Source: Bedellia somnulentella (lineage: Eukaryota; Arthropoda; Insecta; Lepidoptera; Bedelliidae). Taken from it: 64,000 nucleotides of DNA. Numbering within the stretch: the stretch's first letter is position 1; each line of letters opens with the position of its first letter. The stretch lies in contig OY755173.1 of assembly GCA_963576735.1 (NCBI GenBank), positions 13,920,873-13,984,872 of the forward strand. Reading direction: 5' to 3'. The notes under the pieces are model-generated. The model was given only the letters and a program-made list of their open reading frames with translations, ran no database searches and was not told the DNA's origin. This document shows, piece after piece, positions 1 through 10,576 of this stretch. A program made the translations under genes and the position numbers.

Positions 1-50
1 CATAATGACACAAAGTGGCGATCTTTGCGTGAGTAGAATACGTTTGAATA

Positions 51-1182
51 TGTTACTGTAAAAGCTCGAACTGCAGTAAATCCTAAGATATTCCAGTAAA
101 ACTTAAGATTTACCAATTCCTAATGGTAAATGTCCAAAAAGATTTGCGATTCGAACTTTTACTACCATTCCGTTGGTAAATCTTAGGATTTACATTAACG
201 GCACGGTAAATGTTGAAAGTTAATTTGGAAAACCAAGCTGAGAAAATGAAAACCATGTCAGCTGATAAATATTCAAATGTGGAAGTGGGCCAAAATGTAA
301 GACTGAAAGTACCTGAAATTGACAAAGCTAAAACTGACCCAAAAAGCATTATTGCAGTTGTGATAGACGTAAAGGACAATGAGTTTTACCAACTAGGTAC
401 CAAAATGGGAATACTAAAACAGCTTTACACCAAGAATCAGTTTGCCGCATGCTCTGAAGATTTTATAAAGATAGAAGAAATTGTTACGGATAAAGAAGTG
501 AGTCTTCGAGAAGTTGTCGGAAAATTGTCGTTAACTGGAGGACAAGGATTCAAAAATTGTAATTGTCAAAAAAAATGCTCGACAAAAAATACACCTGCAG
601 ATCATCAGGATTACTTTGTAATTCTAAATGCCACAGCAGCAATCCTTGTTGTAACAAGTGAAATGTTTTTTTAGGTACCTTACCTATTAATCAATCACAT
701 TTGATTGTCTTTTTTTACTTTTAAACCAAATAATAAAAAAAAAAATAAGTTTGACTAGCTTTTGTAAGCATTATGTTTGTATGTCGTTGTTAAATTCCAA
801 ATAGAGAAGTACTGATTCAGTTAGATATGATAGAGATTGAGATATTCAGAGATATACGTTATGTGTTTTTTCAGAATAATTTAAATAAGTTGGTATTAGT
901 TTGTACTTATTACTATCATTATGATACCTTTAAAATACTATGTACCTGTTTTGTCTAATAGTTCAAAGTAAATAATTCAGAATTAATCATTGTTTTATTC
1001 CTAAAACCAACATCTACCAGCTGACAGTGGTAAAACCTAGCATATACTGAATTCAAATGGTAAAAGCTCGAAAACATCGTCGTATCTTCAGAAATACTTA
1101 CATTTACCAACTCATGTCGGTAAATCCTAAGACTTACACTTAAATCTTAAGATTTACCGTAGTTCGAGCTTTTACAGTAACA
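51..1182. mobile_element. Ginger1-like DNA transposon, internally deleted (element 1)
   Basis: Terminal inverted repeats of about 38 bp begin TGTTACTGTAAAAGCTCGAA at 51 and read inward from 1182, with 3 mismatches. The flanks are a 4-bp duplication, AATA (47-50 and 1183-1186). Inside each end, sub-terminal near-palindromes of the type GTAAATCTTAGGATTTAC recur (for example 176-193 and around 1112-1160) and could be transposase binding sites. The only coding remnant is a KRBA2-like C-terminal ORF. TGTNR ends, a 4-bp duplication and an integrase-derived ORF match the Ginger1 group as I recall it. The catalytic integrase core is absent, so this copy cannot be autonomous. Confidence 0.72.
210..661 (+). 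pseudogene. KRBA2-like / Ginger integrase C-terminal fragment, frameshifted
   Basis: The frame reads open from 210 to 674 (154 codons). Residues from about 10 on resemble the C-terminal part of insect KRAB-A domain-containing protein 2-like proteins, which are transposon-derived integrase proteins. The recognisable blocks are AEKMK near the start, a small barrel-like stretch with VGQNVRLKVPEIDK, LGTKMGILKQLYTKNQF, SLREVVGKLSLTGGQGF, and a C-N-C...K-C cysteine cluster. After a six-A run at 584-589 the predicted tail loses its cysteines. The next frame keeps a cysteine-rich tail and stops at TGA 659-661, so a one-base slip in the A-run is likely. The start at 210 is only the first ATG of the remaining frame: the integrase core (DDE) and N-terminal zinc finger are missing. 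This is a relic of the transposon's own protein. Assignment is from memory of the family. Confidence 0.65.
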
Positions 1183-1186
1183 AATA

Positions 1187-1495
1187 TACTTTTTATAGTA
1201 CTCAAAAAGACATCAAAAGATTAATGTTTCTCGTTGTATTACATTCATAACTTACATAGTAATACCAGATGGCTAGTTATTTTTTTTTAAATTCTTTTAA
1301 GCGATTCTGTTTTTTATTGAAACGACATCTGTTAACTTCATCTATTACTACTATGTTTGGTTTACCGCTTAGGGTTAGAGCAATAAAGTAACTAGTTGAA
1401 GTTTGATTAGATCCATACGCTTGCGTAGTTCTTAACATAGCCAGCAGATGTCACTACACTATACGTTTTTCTCTACACCTGTCACTAACAAAATA
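1187..1495. other. No gene seen
   Basis: A+T-rich sequence with homopolymer T runs. I see no repeat family or ORF here. Confidence 0.6.
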
Positions 1496-1714
1496 TTAAT
1501 TTTCAAAAGGTTTATTTTCATTTTGGATATCACTGATTTTGTTGTTTATTTTACTGTGTATTTTTATATTTTTTTTTAATTCTGTTAATTTATTGCTACC
1601 TCTATATCTATCTTGCTCTAACAAGTGACGGGTTCTTTGAAGTAGGACGAGTTGTTGGATTTGTTCGGAGATCATTCTCAGAACGAACGCGGTCTCTGTC
1701 ACAGAGTTACTCAC
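1496..1714 (-). CDS. Possible exon or chance ORF, minus strand
   Basis: An open frame of 72 codons reads leftward. Its first half (up to about residue 40) is amphipathic and charged, with QQLVLLQRTRHLLEQDRYRG, and has more coding-like composition than its surroundings. The second half is lysine/asparagine-rich and looks like translated A+T-rich intron. The first in-frame ATG lies at residue 14, and a possible splice donor (GAG then GTAGCA) follows the RYRG codons. If real, this would be a short first exon firing opposite the plus-strand candidate at 1845. No family is recognised, and chance is quite possible. Confidence 0.2.
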   Translation of the reverse strand: MSNSVTETAFVLRMISEQIQQLVLLQRTRHLLEQDRYRGSNKLTELKKNIKIHSKINNKISDIQNENKPFEN

Positions 1715-1844
1715 GTGACGCGCGTGACCAAAAAGTTTTTTTAAATAAAAACTATAATTAATAATAACTGTGTTAGTGCAGTGCGTGAAACGAATACGAC
1801 TTTGGTGTTTTTTTTAAATTGTGAGTGAAGGAAAATTGGAAAAA
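1700..1844 (+). promoter_or_regulatory. Possible promoter with CACGTG E-box
   Basis: TCACGTGACGCGCGTGAC at 1711-1728 contains a perfect E-box in a CLEAR/M-box-like context next to a second CGCGTGAC half-site. It sits in a locally CpG-rich patch inside A+T-rich DNA, between the two candidate exons. There is no TATA box at a convincing distance. Confidence 0.3.
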
Positions 1845-1867
1845 TGGCGCGAGACTTAAGCCAAAAG
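1845..1867 (+). CDS. Possible first coding exon (MARDLSQ...)
   Basis: An ATG in good context (GGAAAA then ATGG) opens M-A-R-D-L-S-Q and is followed by AA and a consensus-like donor, GTATGT. The upstream 100 bp is CpG-richer than its surroundings and carries the CACGTG site. That is what a very short lepidopteran first exon before a long intron would look like. No downstream exon can be tied to it. The terminal-exon candidate at 40750 is on the same strand, but the link is speculative. Confidence 0.25.
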
Positions 1868-1869
1868 TA

Positions 1870-2828
1870 TGTAAACTTTGTTTATTTAAAAAATCATTTT
1901 TTAAAATTAAATTACTTTGACACGGACAGATTATGTTTATGTTAATATATTTAAGTGATTAAAAATTAACCATTCAACATCATTCAGCCAATAAAACCCA
2001 TTTTTTTCTTGTCTACATTTTTCGATTAATTATTAGAAAAATATAAAATAAATAACTGTATATACCCACAATCTGAATAGATTTTCCTATATCTATACCT
2101 TTTATAGAGCAAGTTGAATTTTTATAAGGCATTAATGACACGTTTGGTGTCACTGTAGTTAGGGTGGCCACAATTTTGTTGACTATCATTTTGTGACCTC
2201 ACTATAGGAAAGTTGGTAGAGTGACTATTTGTTTTATGTATTTAATTTTTCTATTTATTTGCACAATTATATTGTGTAATTATTAAAGGTACTTAATATT
2301 TACCTGAGGGGACTCTACATAAGGAAAGAATAAATTAATATAAAAATGCCAGAAAGTAAAAGTTTATATGTATGTAATGTAATTAAACCTTATTAAGTTT
2401 TATGGTTAAATTTATTCTTAATGCTTAATTAGTTCAGACAAGTGCTAAAATGAAATTCTTATATGTAGTACACAGGCAGGTAATCTGCTGATACGAATAG
2501 GTATTTTTACGGAAAATTACTTTTAGGTCACGGTTGTAAAATATGACGCTTGCAGTTTAATTACCGCATCATTTTGATTACTATGGCTAAGAAAAAACAT
2601 CGACTTTGTTGATACAGCTGAACTTAGATTTAGCTACGGTTGCACATATTATTTTACAAACTCCTCTCTTAAATATGAGATGAAAAATTGTTTATTATTT
2701 GGAAAATAAAATATTAAAAATCCCCTCCTTTTCCATCGGTTAAAAACTGCAACCTAACAACAAAGTAGGTCTTAACAATTTGAACTAGAATATAAGTCAT
2801 ATGTAATATAACTACAAAAAAAAATTAA
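1870..2828. other. No gene seen
   Basis: A+T-rich sequence without ORFs of note or recognised repeats. If the exon at 1845 is real, this is intron. Confidence 0.5.
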
Positions 2829-3075
2829 GCTGTGTAGTGTCGGCTTAGAATGGCAATACCCCATTTCTTCCGGTGGGTGTACGTAAGAGGCAACTAACGG
2901 TATTTGGGCTTTTGAGGGATTTTTGGGCGATGCAGTTGGAGACCCATCACCAACAACCTTTATTTCACCACCTTTTCCCCACGCGACATCTAAAAGTGGC
3001 TGAGGAATTTCTAATTCCTTAGCTCTGGCTACCCCTTCTAGGGATTTATAGCCGTGAGTATATGTATGTATGTAC
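2829..3075 (+). mobile_element. Family A SINE, full length
   Basis: A complete copy runs from GCTGTGTAGTGTCGGC to GCCGTGAGTATATGTATGTATG. Its antisense strand is open for about 100 codons, like several other copies. No clear tRNA A or B boxes were found at the 5' end, so the origin of the head is unknown. Confidence 0.85.
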
Positions 3076-3942
3076 AAAAATTTGCAGGAACTAAAGTAAT
3101 TTTATAAGTGTATGATATCACAAAACCACATTTAATATACGCATTGGAATTTCTCTGTTACCTATTATAATGTAAATAATAAAAAACCTTTCTAAAATCT
3201 CTTTATATTTAACTTGGATGAAGCGTATACAGCTGAGCTTAGTGTACGCATATGGCCTCTAAATAGCGAATTAAGTGCAATATTGGCGAGCGGGTAGACC
3301 AGGCGGGTAGACTCAGGAAATGGGATAAAATTGAACTAATTTATTGAACAACGAGCTACACCAGAATGACGGGTACTTGCAACAATATTATAGAGGTATT
3401 CTCTACAACTATGCGCTTGGAAATCCAAGCCTTTTATTTAGATTATAATTTAGAACTTACAATGCAACTAATTATAAAAATGAAAATCTTCAACAACACT
3501 ATGTAGAAAAGTAATCAATTTATTCATATACACGTGCCAAGGAAACCTGGAAAATATAAACGGCCAAAGGTCTCTTTGTAAATAAAGGCTACTTCGTAAA
3601 TAACGGCATTTCTATCGACAATTGTTATTTTATCGCTGCAAGCGGTATTACGTATGTTTTGTATGCGCACGATAATTACGGAGATCCCACGATATCTTCT
3701 AATAAGGTGTATTATTTCAAGTGAATGCAGTTGTGGGTATGAACCTTCTTCTATTGAATATTTATATGTTTGAACTCACAAATACTCACAATACAAACAA
3801 TAATATTTTATGTATTTTCTCAATATTAGTAAATATAGAATAATGAAATAATATTGATAATAAATAATGGGCACGTTACCCTAAACCGAGAGCGATGAAT
3901 TACACGAAATTTTTCGTTTGTACTTTGTTTTAATTTATTTTT
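3076..3942. other. No gene seen
   Basis: A+T-rich. A small direct repeat, GCGGGTAGAC, occurs twice near 3290-3312. Nothing else stands out. Confidence 0.5.
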
Positions 3943-4232
3943 TACTAGCTTTTTGCCCGCGACTACGTCAGCGTGGACTACATTTTTTGCATCCAGTTTA
4001 CATCCAAAATACCAAAACACTATCTAACTACATTAACTTCTGTTTTTTTTGTATTTATATTCCCAAATAAACATATTCTCAAACCTACCAAATGAATACG
4101 CAAAATTCATACAATATACTTTCAATTATCTTTTTTCATACATATTCGCATAGTTGAATGTGAAAAAGAAGGATTAGTGAATCCTATTATTCTAACCTAA
4201 CACAAAAGCAAAAAACATACGCAAAAAGACTT

Positions 4233-4310
4233 TGACCACCCGGGATTCGAACTTGGGTCTTTCGTACTTAGTGTTTACCAAACGGTATACCGCTACGCCA
4301 CGCAGACATT
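4233..4310 (-). mobile_element. tRNA-like SINE head inside CT copy 1
   Basis: The minus strand shows an A-box-like TGGCGTAGCGGTATACCG and a B-box-like AGTTCGAATCCCGGG about 45 bp apart. The spacing fits a tRNA-derived Pol III promoter. The sequence around it is absent from the other CT copy, so this is a SINE inserted in CT. The arms are too degenerate for a working tRNA. Confidence 0.5.
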
Positions 4311-4640
4311 TGTGGAAGTCTCAAATTTGTGATATCCTATATATCTAGTAGTCATACTATTGACAAACAATTAAATGGACAATTATTTTGATGAAAATGG
4401 ATGAAACCCTTATTTTTTCCAAAAATACTATTAATGAAGAGTCCGGTAAAGTCTATCGATGAAAAAATGAATCGTGTAAATATGGGGAACCATATAAAAG
4501 TTATGTTTTTTTATGCTCCTGTGGGAACCCTTGCGAAAATCGGGATAAATTATATCCTATATGTTGGCCAGGTGTATAACCTACATTCATGCCAAATTTG
4601 ATCAAGATCGGTCCGGTAGAATTAACGTGATGAACGGACA

Positions 4641-4641
4641 T

Positions 4642-4680
<39 letters not shown>
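4641..4680 (+). repeat. (ACAG)n microsatellite
   Basis: About ten tandem tetranucleotides internal to the CT element. A similar array lies in the second CT copy at 27560-27610. Confidence 0.9.
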
Positions 4681-4815
4681 TTTTTTTCAAAAATAGCAAA
4701 TTTGGCTTCAGTATCGAAAATAAAACATATTCCACCGGTTTTTTTTTTTTTTCTTCAATGTACAGTTTTGACCTCGTTACAGTCTTATTATAGTATAGAT
4801 AGAAGATAGATAGAT

Positions 4816-6262
4816 ATTGTCATTGTAATGTTCTGTGAAGATTGTTTTAAAATAAATATGAATAATGCTTAGGAGTTCGTATAAGATTTAAATCAACAGA
4901 GTACGTCTAGTGATTGAAATTCGTACATAAATTCTTCAGACAAATTGTATTAATGACAAACAATAATAAAATCTTTTCTCAAATCTACCGTATAGATGTC
5001 GCAGCCAACAGTTATTCTATAAATTTTAACAGAAAAATAATGTAACGTCAGCTCAAACCAACGGGCTAACCATGCAATCGGCCGGGTGATTGGACGTTTA
5101 GTGACGACAATTCATTTTACAACGGGGCTAGCCTTTTAACTAGGAGCCGGCGCGGCGTTTAATTAAGCGGCTAGCTGCTTTGTCAGCTGGCTGATTTAAC
5201 CAGTTGGCTGCGACATATGCACAGATTTGAAGTACGTATGGTTGTGTGCGTAATACTTTTTTGTAGGTTTAATTTCTTTATCGCGCATAATTTTATAACA
5301 AAGCAGCATGCACCCCTTCTTTGTGGGTTTAGATTGGCTTTTTATTAATTACATTCCCTAGTTAAATTTCATTAACTGTTAAACACACACAGTCTGGAGT
5401 TTACATAGTCTGAGATTAAAATACTATTGGGCTTTCCAAGTTTATAATATTTTTAAAAATAAAACAAATTATATTAGTCCAAGATAACAATTTAGAACTG
5501 CGCTTTCCTAGTTCATCAACATCAAAAATAACTTTAAAACAATCTGTGCCTTCTAGGTGCAAGTTAAAACGATAAATCACGACAAAAGTATTTGCTCCAA
5601 TTTGTAGTATTACAAATAACAGGTGATTGTTCAGTTCAGTAAACGTATTGATCAGTGCCGAGGCGATTACTTCAGTGCTCTGCATGCCGACCGCAAGTTT
5701 TGCGTTTCACAACTTGTCAGCACTTCTACTTACGAAACATCGCTTTTAATCTTTTACAATTCATTTCACAGAGTATTGCTTTTGTTCATTTGTTTTATAA
5801 TATATTTTCGAGATAGTATTTGGTGTCCACACTACACATAGCTTTAATAAGACAAAAGAGAACCACTTACTGCACACTTTTTACTTTAAGTTAATGAATT
5901 TTGTAATTGTGAACTTCCCACATTCGATTAGAAAAAATTACACAACCGCTTCAAACATATTTTCAAAATATTTTAATATGTTATTTTTGGAGCCAGCAGA
6001 TTGTAAATTAAAAGTAAGGTTTGTGTTTTCGTAAAGTATTAATTGAGCCTTATGGAAGTTAATGTGAGAGGTCCCTAATTAAAAAAGAAATCTCCCAAAA
6101 CACAGTTTTATTAAACCGTTTGAACTATGAGAAATCTTGCTTTTGAAAGTTATTATCATGCGATTGAATATTCGAAGGCGTGTTCTAGGCTAGGAATATC
6201 GTGTATTTTTATACCGTTAAAAGGCGGTCTGGTTTTAGTTGAACTAAGTGTAATAAATAATA
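4816..6262. other. No gene seen; G+C-rich patch at 5045-5215
   Basis: Mostly A+T-rich. The 5045-5215 patch is unusually G+C-rich and full of GCTAGC, CGGCC and GCCGGCGCGGCG strings with short palindromes. It has no ORF, and I could not match it to any repeat in the window. Confidence 0.5.
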
Positions 6263-6400
6263 ACCAATCACCAAAAACCTTTATTTACAATCTTTTCCCC
6301 ACTCAACTTCCAAAAGTGGCTGAGGAATTTATAATTCCTTAGCTCTGGTTACCCCTTCTAGGGAATTATAGCCGTGAGTATATGTATGTATGTATGTATA
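6263..6400 (+). mobile_element. Family A SINE, 5'-truncated
   Basis: Only the 3' half, from the CCTTTATTT...CTTTTCCCCACTCAACTTCC segment to the (TATG)n tail, is recognisable. Confidence 0.75.
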
Positions 6401-6509
6401 CAAGAGTAACGATGCGTAATTTGGATTGTAATTATATATTTTTAATTTCTTGTGCTTTATAGCATTTTCGGAAAAAATAGTATAAAACTTATTCTATTAC
6501 ATAACATAA

Positions 6510-6619
6510 CATATACTCACGGCTATAAATCCCTAGAAGGGGTAGCCAGAGCTAAAGAAATAGAAATTCCTCAGCCACTTTTGGAAGTTGCGTGGGGAAA
6601 AGATGGTAAAATAAAGGTT
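6510..6619 (-). mobile_element. Family A SINE fragment
   Basis: The 3' half of a minus-strand copy: CATATACTCACGGCTATAAA through AAAATAAAGGTT. It stops abruptly there, 110 bp from the previous copy, which is in the opposite orientation. Confidence 0.8.
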
Positions 6620-6663
6620 AGGTGGTATTCTATTACAGACAAAATATGTAGCATTATAATAAT

Positions 6664-6819
6664 AACATAACATAAACGTTCACGCCGAATATCCCCGAAG
6701 GGGTTAGCAGAGGTACTAATACTTCTGAACATCACGTGACTTTGTCACTTGGTGTTCAGAGTACCCACGTTTTGCATGGACAGTGTACTCACGTGATCGG
6801 GGGCAGGCCTATCGCCGTA
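6664..6819 (-). mobile_element. Family B SINE, 3' part
   Basis: Reverse complement of the B tail: AACATAAACGTTCACGCCGA, the CCCCGAAGGGG hairpin, then the GTTCAGAGTACCCACGTTTTG block. The tRNA head is missing, so this is a 5'-truncated insertion. Confidence 0.8.
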
Positions 6820-7073
6820 ATGTAGCATTATGTAAGAAATAAATCAAATTTTAAAAATCTTAATTTTGTATTAGTAGGAAAATATGTTCACTATATTTTA
6901 AAATACTCCCGACAACCTCATGTTTTTAACAAACATGTTATATATATACTTTAGATAGCTCTATAGGTCTATATAAAACACCATCCATTCACCCGTATAA
7001 GCATTTGCCCATCATTATCCATGTTCATATAATAGTAACGCCACGAAATTAATCCATCAGTTATTATATTATT

Positions 7074-7318
7074 GCCGTGTAGTGTCGGCTTAGAATAACA
7101 CTACCCCATTTCTAACCGTGGGTGATCGTAAGAGGCGACTAAGGGTATAGGGGCTTTTTAAGTGATTTTTGGGCAATGTGGTTGGAGACCCGTCACCAAA
7201 AACATTAATTATTACCATCTTTTCCCCAATCAACTTCCAAAAGTGGCTGAGGAATTTCTCATTCCAAAGCTCTGGCTACCCCGTTAAGGGATTTATAGCC
7301 GTGAGTATATGACTGAAT
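7074..7318 (+). mobile_element. Family A SINE, full length
   Basis: A complete copy from GCCGTGTAGTGTCGGC to GCCGTGAGTATATG. The tail has changed to (TGAA)n instead of (TATG)n. Confidence 0.85.
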
Positions 7319-7319
7319 G

Positions 7320-8998
7320 AATGAATAAATTATTATAAGGGTATACGCATGTTATTCATACATCATAGTTCATAGTAGAAGTTCAAAGTTCTCATAGAAT
7401 GTTAGTTGTTAGTATTAGCAGAATGGTTGCCGCCCACATCCTTCATCAAGTCTACAGTGACCGCAACATCCGAGAATGTGAGCTATTAGGGATGTCTTTA
7501 GATGTGGATGGGTATGTGATGGTGGTATGAAGAATTATTCAGTGAATGTTGTCGTTTTAGGTTACTGGTCTAATTACAAAAGTTTCGGAGTTTGCAATTG
7601 TTTTAGCTGAAGCAAAATATTGAATTGATCAACAACATTGATATGTTGGCAATTTATAGTCTAGATTATCTTGATAGATCTTAAAAAGTTTTTAATATAC
7701 TCAGAGATCGATTATTAAAGCATTACAAATAAAAAACTAGCAGAGGGTTCCATAGTATTTTGTATTTATTTTGCGCTTATCCGATAATTTCTAAAGGAGA
7801 AACTCGACATCCCTGAAGTAAACGCCACACTTAGTTTGATTTATTGCGGAAACAGTCATGTTACTTTATCACTTCAAAGAAAACTCACCCGCGTAGTTTC
7901 AAACTAAACTTTGATTATGTAAATATGAACGGTATTCGCGGATTAAGTGGTACGAGAAAGTTAAATGGTCCAAAACTTTGATTACTTTTGTAACTAAGAT
8001 TTATTTAAATAGCCTACTGAAGTTAAGCCTGGACAACTACTTGGAAGCAATAGATGTAAAATATTCTGATTCGATCTCAGTTGGAAAAGGTCCATTTTAA
8101 TTTATAGATTTTTGTTACGATTTGAGGTGACGCAATGTAGTGCGTGCATTTTCTTCTTCCATTTATTTTCTGCAGAAGCAGTTAAATTGATGTGATAATG
8201 ATTGATTGATTAATGTAAATGGTCGGGTGAGTTGGCTCTCGATTATTAACCTAATGTCTAATGGTGATTGTTTTTCTGCAAATTTTGGATATCAAAGTTG
8301 GCAGAAAATATAAGATATCATAAACTATTTATTCGTTCCACTGTTAATTAGTTTACCTCTTTTCTGAATGTTCATTTTATTCTGGCGCTCTACTATAAGT
8401 GATGACGTTTAATATTCCTAAGCAACTAAAGAAACAAACAAAACTAATACAACAGTAAGTTCAGAACAAAGATTTCAACAGCCTCGTAAGTAGAACAGAA
8501 TTAATACTTTTATTTGTGTTTCCAAACAATCCGAGTTCTCTGATATTACAATTACTAGACTGTCGTTATCTTATTTGCTTTCTTCGTGATTTGAATAGAC
8601 ATGTTTTATTCTTGGCTTCCACATCAGTAGGTATAATTATTTTACGTGATGTTTATATATATAAATAACCTTCATAAATGTACTGTTTTTATTTTAATAG
8701 AGTGGGAAATTGGTTTAAGGAAATCTTAAGATTGTTAAAAATGTCTTTTCATGGAAACAGAAAAAGCGAACCTGTAATTGAGGGCTTTTATATAATATAT
8801 TTAAAACTTACATATTTACAAAAATAGAAAGATACCTTCGCACAGATCAAATTCGCAAGCAAAATGATCCATGTAGACACACTTTTTCTTTATTAGATAT
8901 TACCAATTAAATTGGCTATAGATTTCGATTTGATAACCAAATTGCAAAAACGGCTTATTTTAAGTCTCTTTTTTTATTGTTCTCTGACAGTATAAAAA
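7320..8998. other. No gene seen
   Basis: A+T-rich with no open frame longer than about 60 codons and no recognised repeat. Confidence 0.5.
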
Positions 8999-9466
8999 GA
9001 CGACGTCCATGGCCGAGTGGACAGGTGACTAGCTTCTCCGTCCGGAGGTTGCGGGTTCGACCCCTGGTGAGAGCAACATTTATGTGATGAGCACAAATTA
9101 ATGTTTTTTAGTTTTGGATGTTATTAATATACATATACTCACGGCCATAAATCCCTTGAAGGGGTAGCCAGTGCTAGGGAATCAGAAATTCCTCAACCAC
9201 TATTGGAAGATGCGTGGGGAAAAGATGGTGAAATAAAGGTTGTTGGTGATGGATCTCCAACCGCAACGCCCAAAAATGCCTTAAAAGCCCCAATACCGTT
9301 AGTAGCCTCTTACGTATACCCACCGGAAGAAATGGTGAAGTTCTATTCTAAGACGACACTACACAGCTTATTTATATGTTGTGTATTATATCACTTTAAA
9401 TACATCGTTGAGTTAGTATCCCATAATACAAGTCTAACTTAGTTTGGGGATAACTTGATCTGTGAT
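8999..9466 (+). mobile_element. Family C tRNA-derived SINE, interrupted by family A
   Basis: The head GACGTCCATGGCCGAGTGG carries a Leu/Ser-type A box, and GGTTCGACCCC is the B box. The body continues ATTTATGTGATGAGCAC and, after the inserted A copy (9132-9367), resumes with GTTGAGTTAGTATCCCAT and TAACTTGATCTGTG. The second C copy at 37993-38190 reads through without the interruption, which shows the nesting. Confidence 0.75.
9132..9367 (-). mobile_element. Family A SINE inserted in family C
   Basis: A full minus-strand copy inside the C body. Its 3' flank (left side here) is the C sequence TTTTGGATGTTATTAATATA. That flank also accompanies the next A copy. Confidence 0.85.
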
Positions 9467-9815
9467 ATTTATTTCTTTTTTATTAATAATAATACTTTCT
9501 AGTTGGAAAAACCAAGTTTATTTAGTATGATTAATGCATCCCCTTTGACTAGATTCCCCTTCCTGATGTCCACAGCAAAAAGCACCACCATATAGATAGC
9601 ATCGTTAAAACAACATAACCATAAATTTTCTAGGGGACTGTCAAATGTTTTTTCAATACCAATTTATTATTACAAGGGGTTGCAGGTGGAAATTCGTCAT
9701 TAATCGAAATGGATTGATGACTCATGTGCCGTTTAAAACATTATGATATGACTGTTTTTTTCGCTATACTGTTAATTTATAATTTACCAATTTTCTTATG
9801 GCATTTTACGGTTTT
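9467..9815. other. No gene seen
   Basis: A+T-rich spacer between two related A insertions, with no recognised element. Confidence 0.5.
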
Positions 9816-10102
9816 AATGTTTCTTAGTTTTGGATGTTATTAATATACATATACGTCATCATCCGATATCACATCACGGCCATAAATCCCTTGAAGGGGT
9901 AGCCAGTGCTAGGGAATCAGAAATTCCTCAGCCACTTTTGGAAGTTGAGTGGGGAAAAGATGGTAAAATAAAAGTTTTTGGTGATGGGTCTCCAATCGCA
10001 TCGCCCAAAAATCCAATAAAAAGCCCAAATACCCTTAGTCGCTTCTTACGATACCCGTGGGTTGAAAGGGGTAGCGACATTCTAAGCCGGCACTACATGG
10101 CA
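9816..10102 (-). mobile_element. Family A SINE carrying a family C flank
   Basis: A minus-strand A copy (about 9884-10102) with 39 bp to its left (9816-9854) nearly identical to 9099-9137 of the C element. A 20-29 bp unrelated stretch lies between them. The A bodies at 9132 and here also share private variants (CCAGTGCTAGGGAATCAGAA), so the two are closely related. Confidence 0.75.
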
Positions 10103-10182
10103 AATTCTAAATTCACATCTTGTAATTCTTAGTCCTTTACGCAGTTAAAAACAAATTCACAACTTAATATGAGAAAGCTAAA

Positions 10183-10258
10183 TCTGTACATTCAGATGAA
10201 AGGGTCCTATATCAAAAATCATATTCTGGCCGTCTTTCATGCATCGTTGTCCATTTTT
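10183..10258 (+). repeat. Duplicated flank, copy 1
   Basis: The stretch from ATCTGTACATTCAGAT to CGTTGTCCATTTTT reappears after the assembly gap at 12384-12431 plus 12892-12920, there split by an R insertion. It is probably the same locus represented twice. Confidence 0.75.
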
Positions 10259-10576
10259 AGGGTTCCGTAGCCAAATGGCAAAAACGGGACCCTTATAGAT
10301 TCGTCATGTCTGTCTGTCTGTCCGTCCGTCCGTCCGTCCGTATGTCACAGCCAGTTTATTCCGAAACTATAAGAACTACATTATTGGAAATTGGTGCGTA
10401 GATGTATTCTGTAAACCGCATTAAGATTTTAAAATAAAATCTGAAAAAAAAAACCAAAATTTTTAGGGTTCCCCATACATAGAACTGAAACTCAAAATTT
10501 TTTTTTTCATCAAACCTATACGTGTGGGGTATCTATCAAAAGGTATTTGAAAATGATGTTGAGGTTTTTTATATCA
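10259..10576 (+). mobile_element. G element (GGGTTCCGTAGCC), 3'-truncated
   Basis: Starts TAGGGTTCCGTAGCCAAATG and runs through (GTCT)n(GTCC)n. It is almost base-for-base identical to 43083-43401 and then breaks off at the start of the F element. The high identity implies recent activity. Confidence 0.75.

Larger units (their letters stand above)
3943..4815 (+). mobile_element. CT element (CTAG...TTGCCCGCGACT...(ACAG)n), copy 1
   Basis: It opens with CTAGCTTTTTGCCCGCGACT and contains the GCCAAATTTGATCAAGATCGG module and an (ACAG)n array (4641-4680). It closes with TGTACAGTTTTGACC...TTATTATAGTATAGAT. The same start, array and end frame occur at 26738-27740, which defines the element. This is a very common lepidopteran repeat whose class I cannot fix (Helitron-like or LINE-derived). 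Confidence 0.65.

Noticed and set aside
2772..3077. 101-codon protein on the minus strand, repeated in other places
   Set aside because: It is antisense to the family A SINE. The frame drifts between copies at the 3' end, and the sense strand has the retroposon tail.
4561..4809. Protein with repeated TDRQTDRQ
   Set aside because: This is the translation of the (ACAG)n microsatellite.
8999..9078. Leu/Ser tRNA gene
   Set aside because: The head is followed by a conserved SINE body shared with 37993-38190, and the tRNA fold is incomplete.
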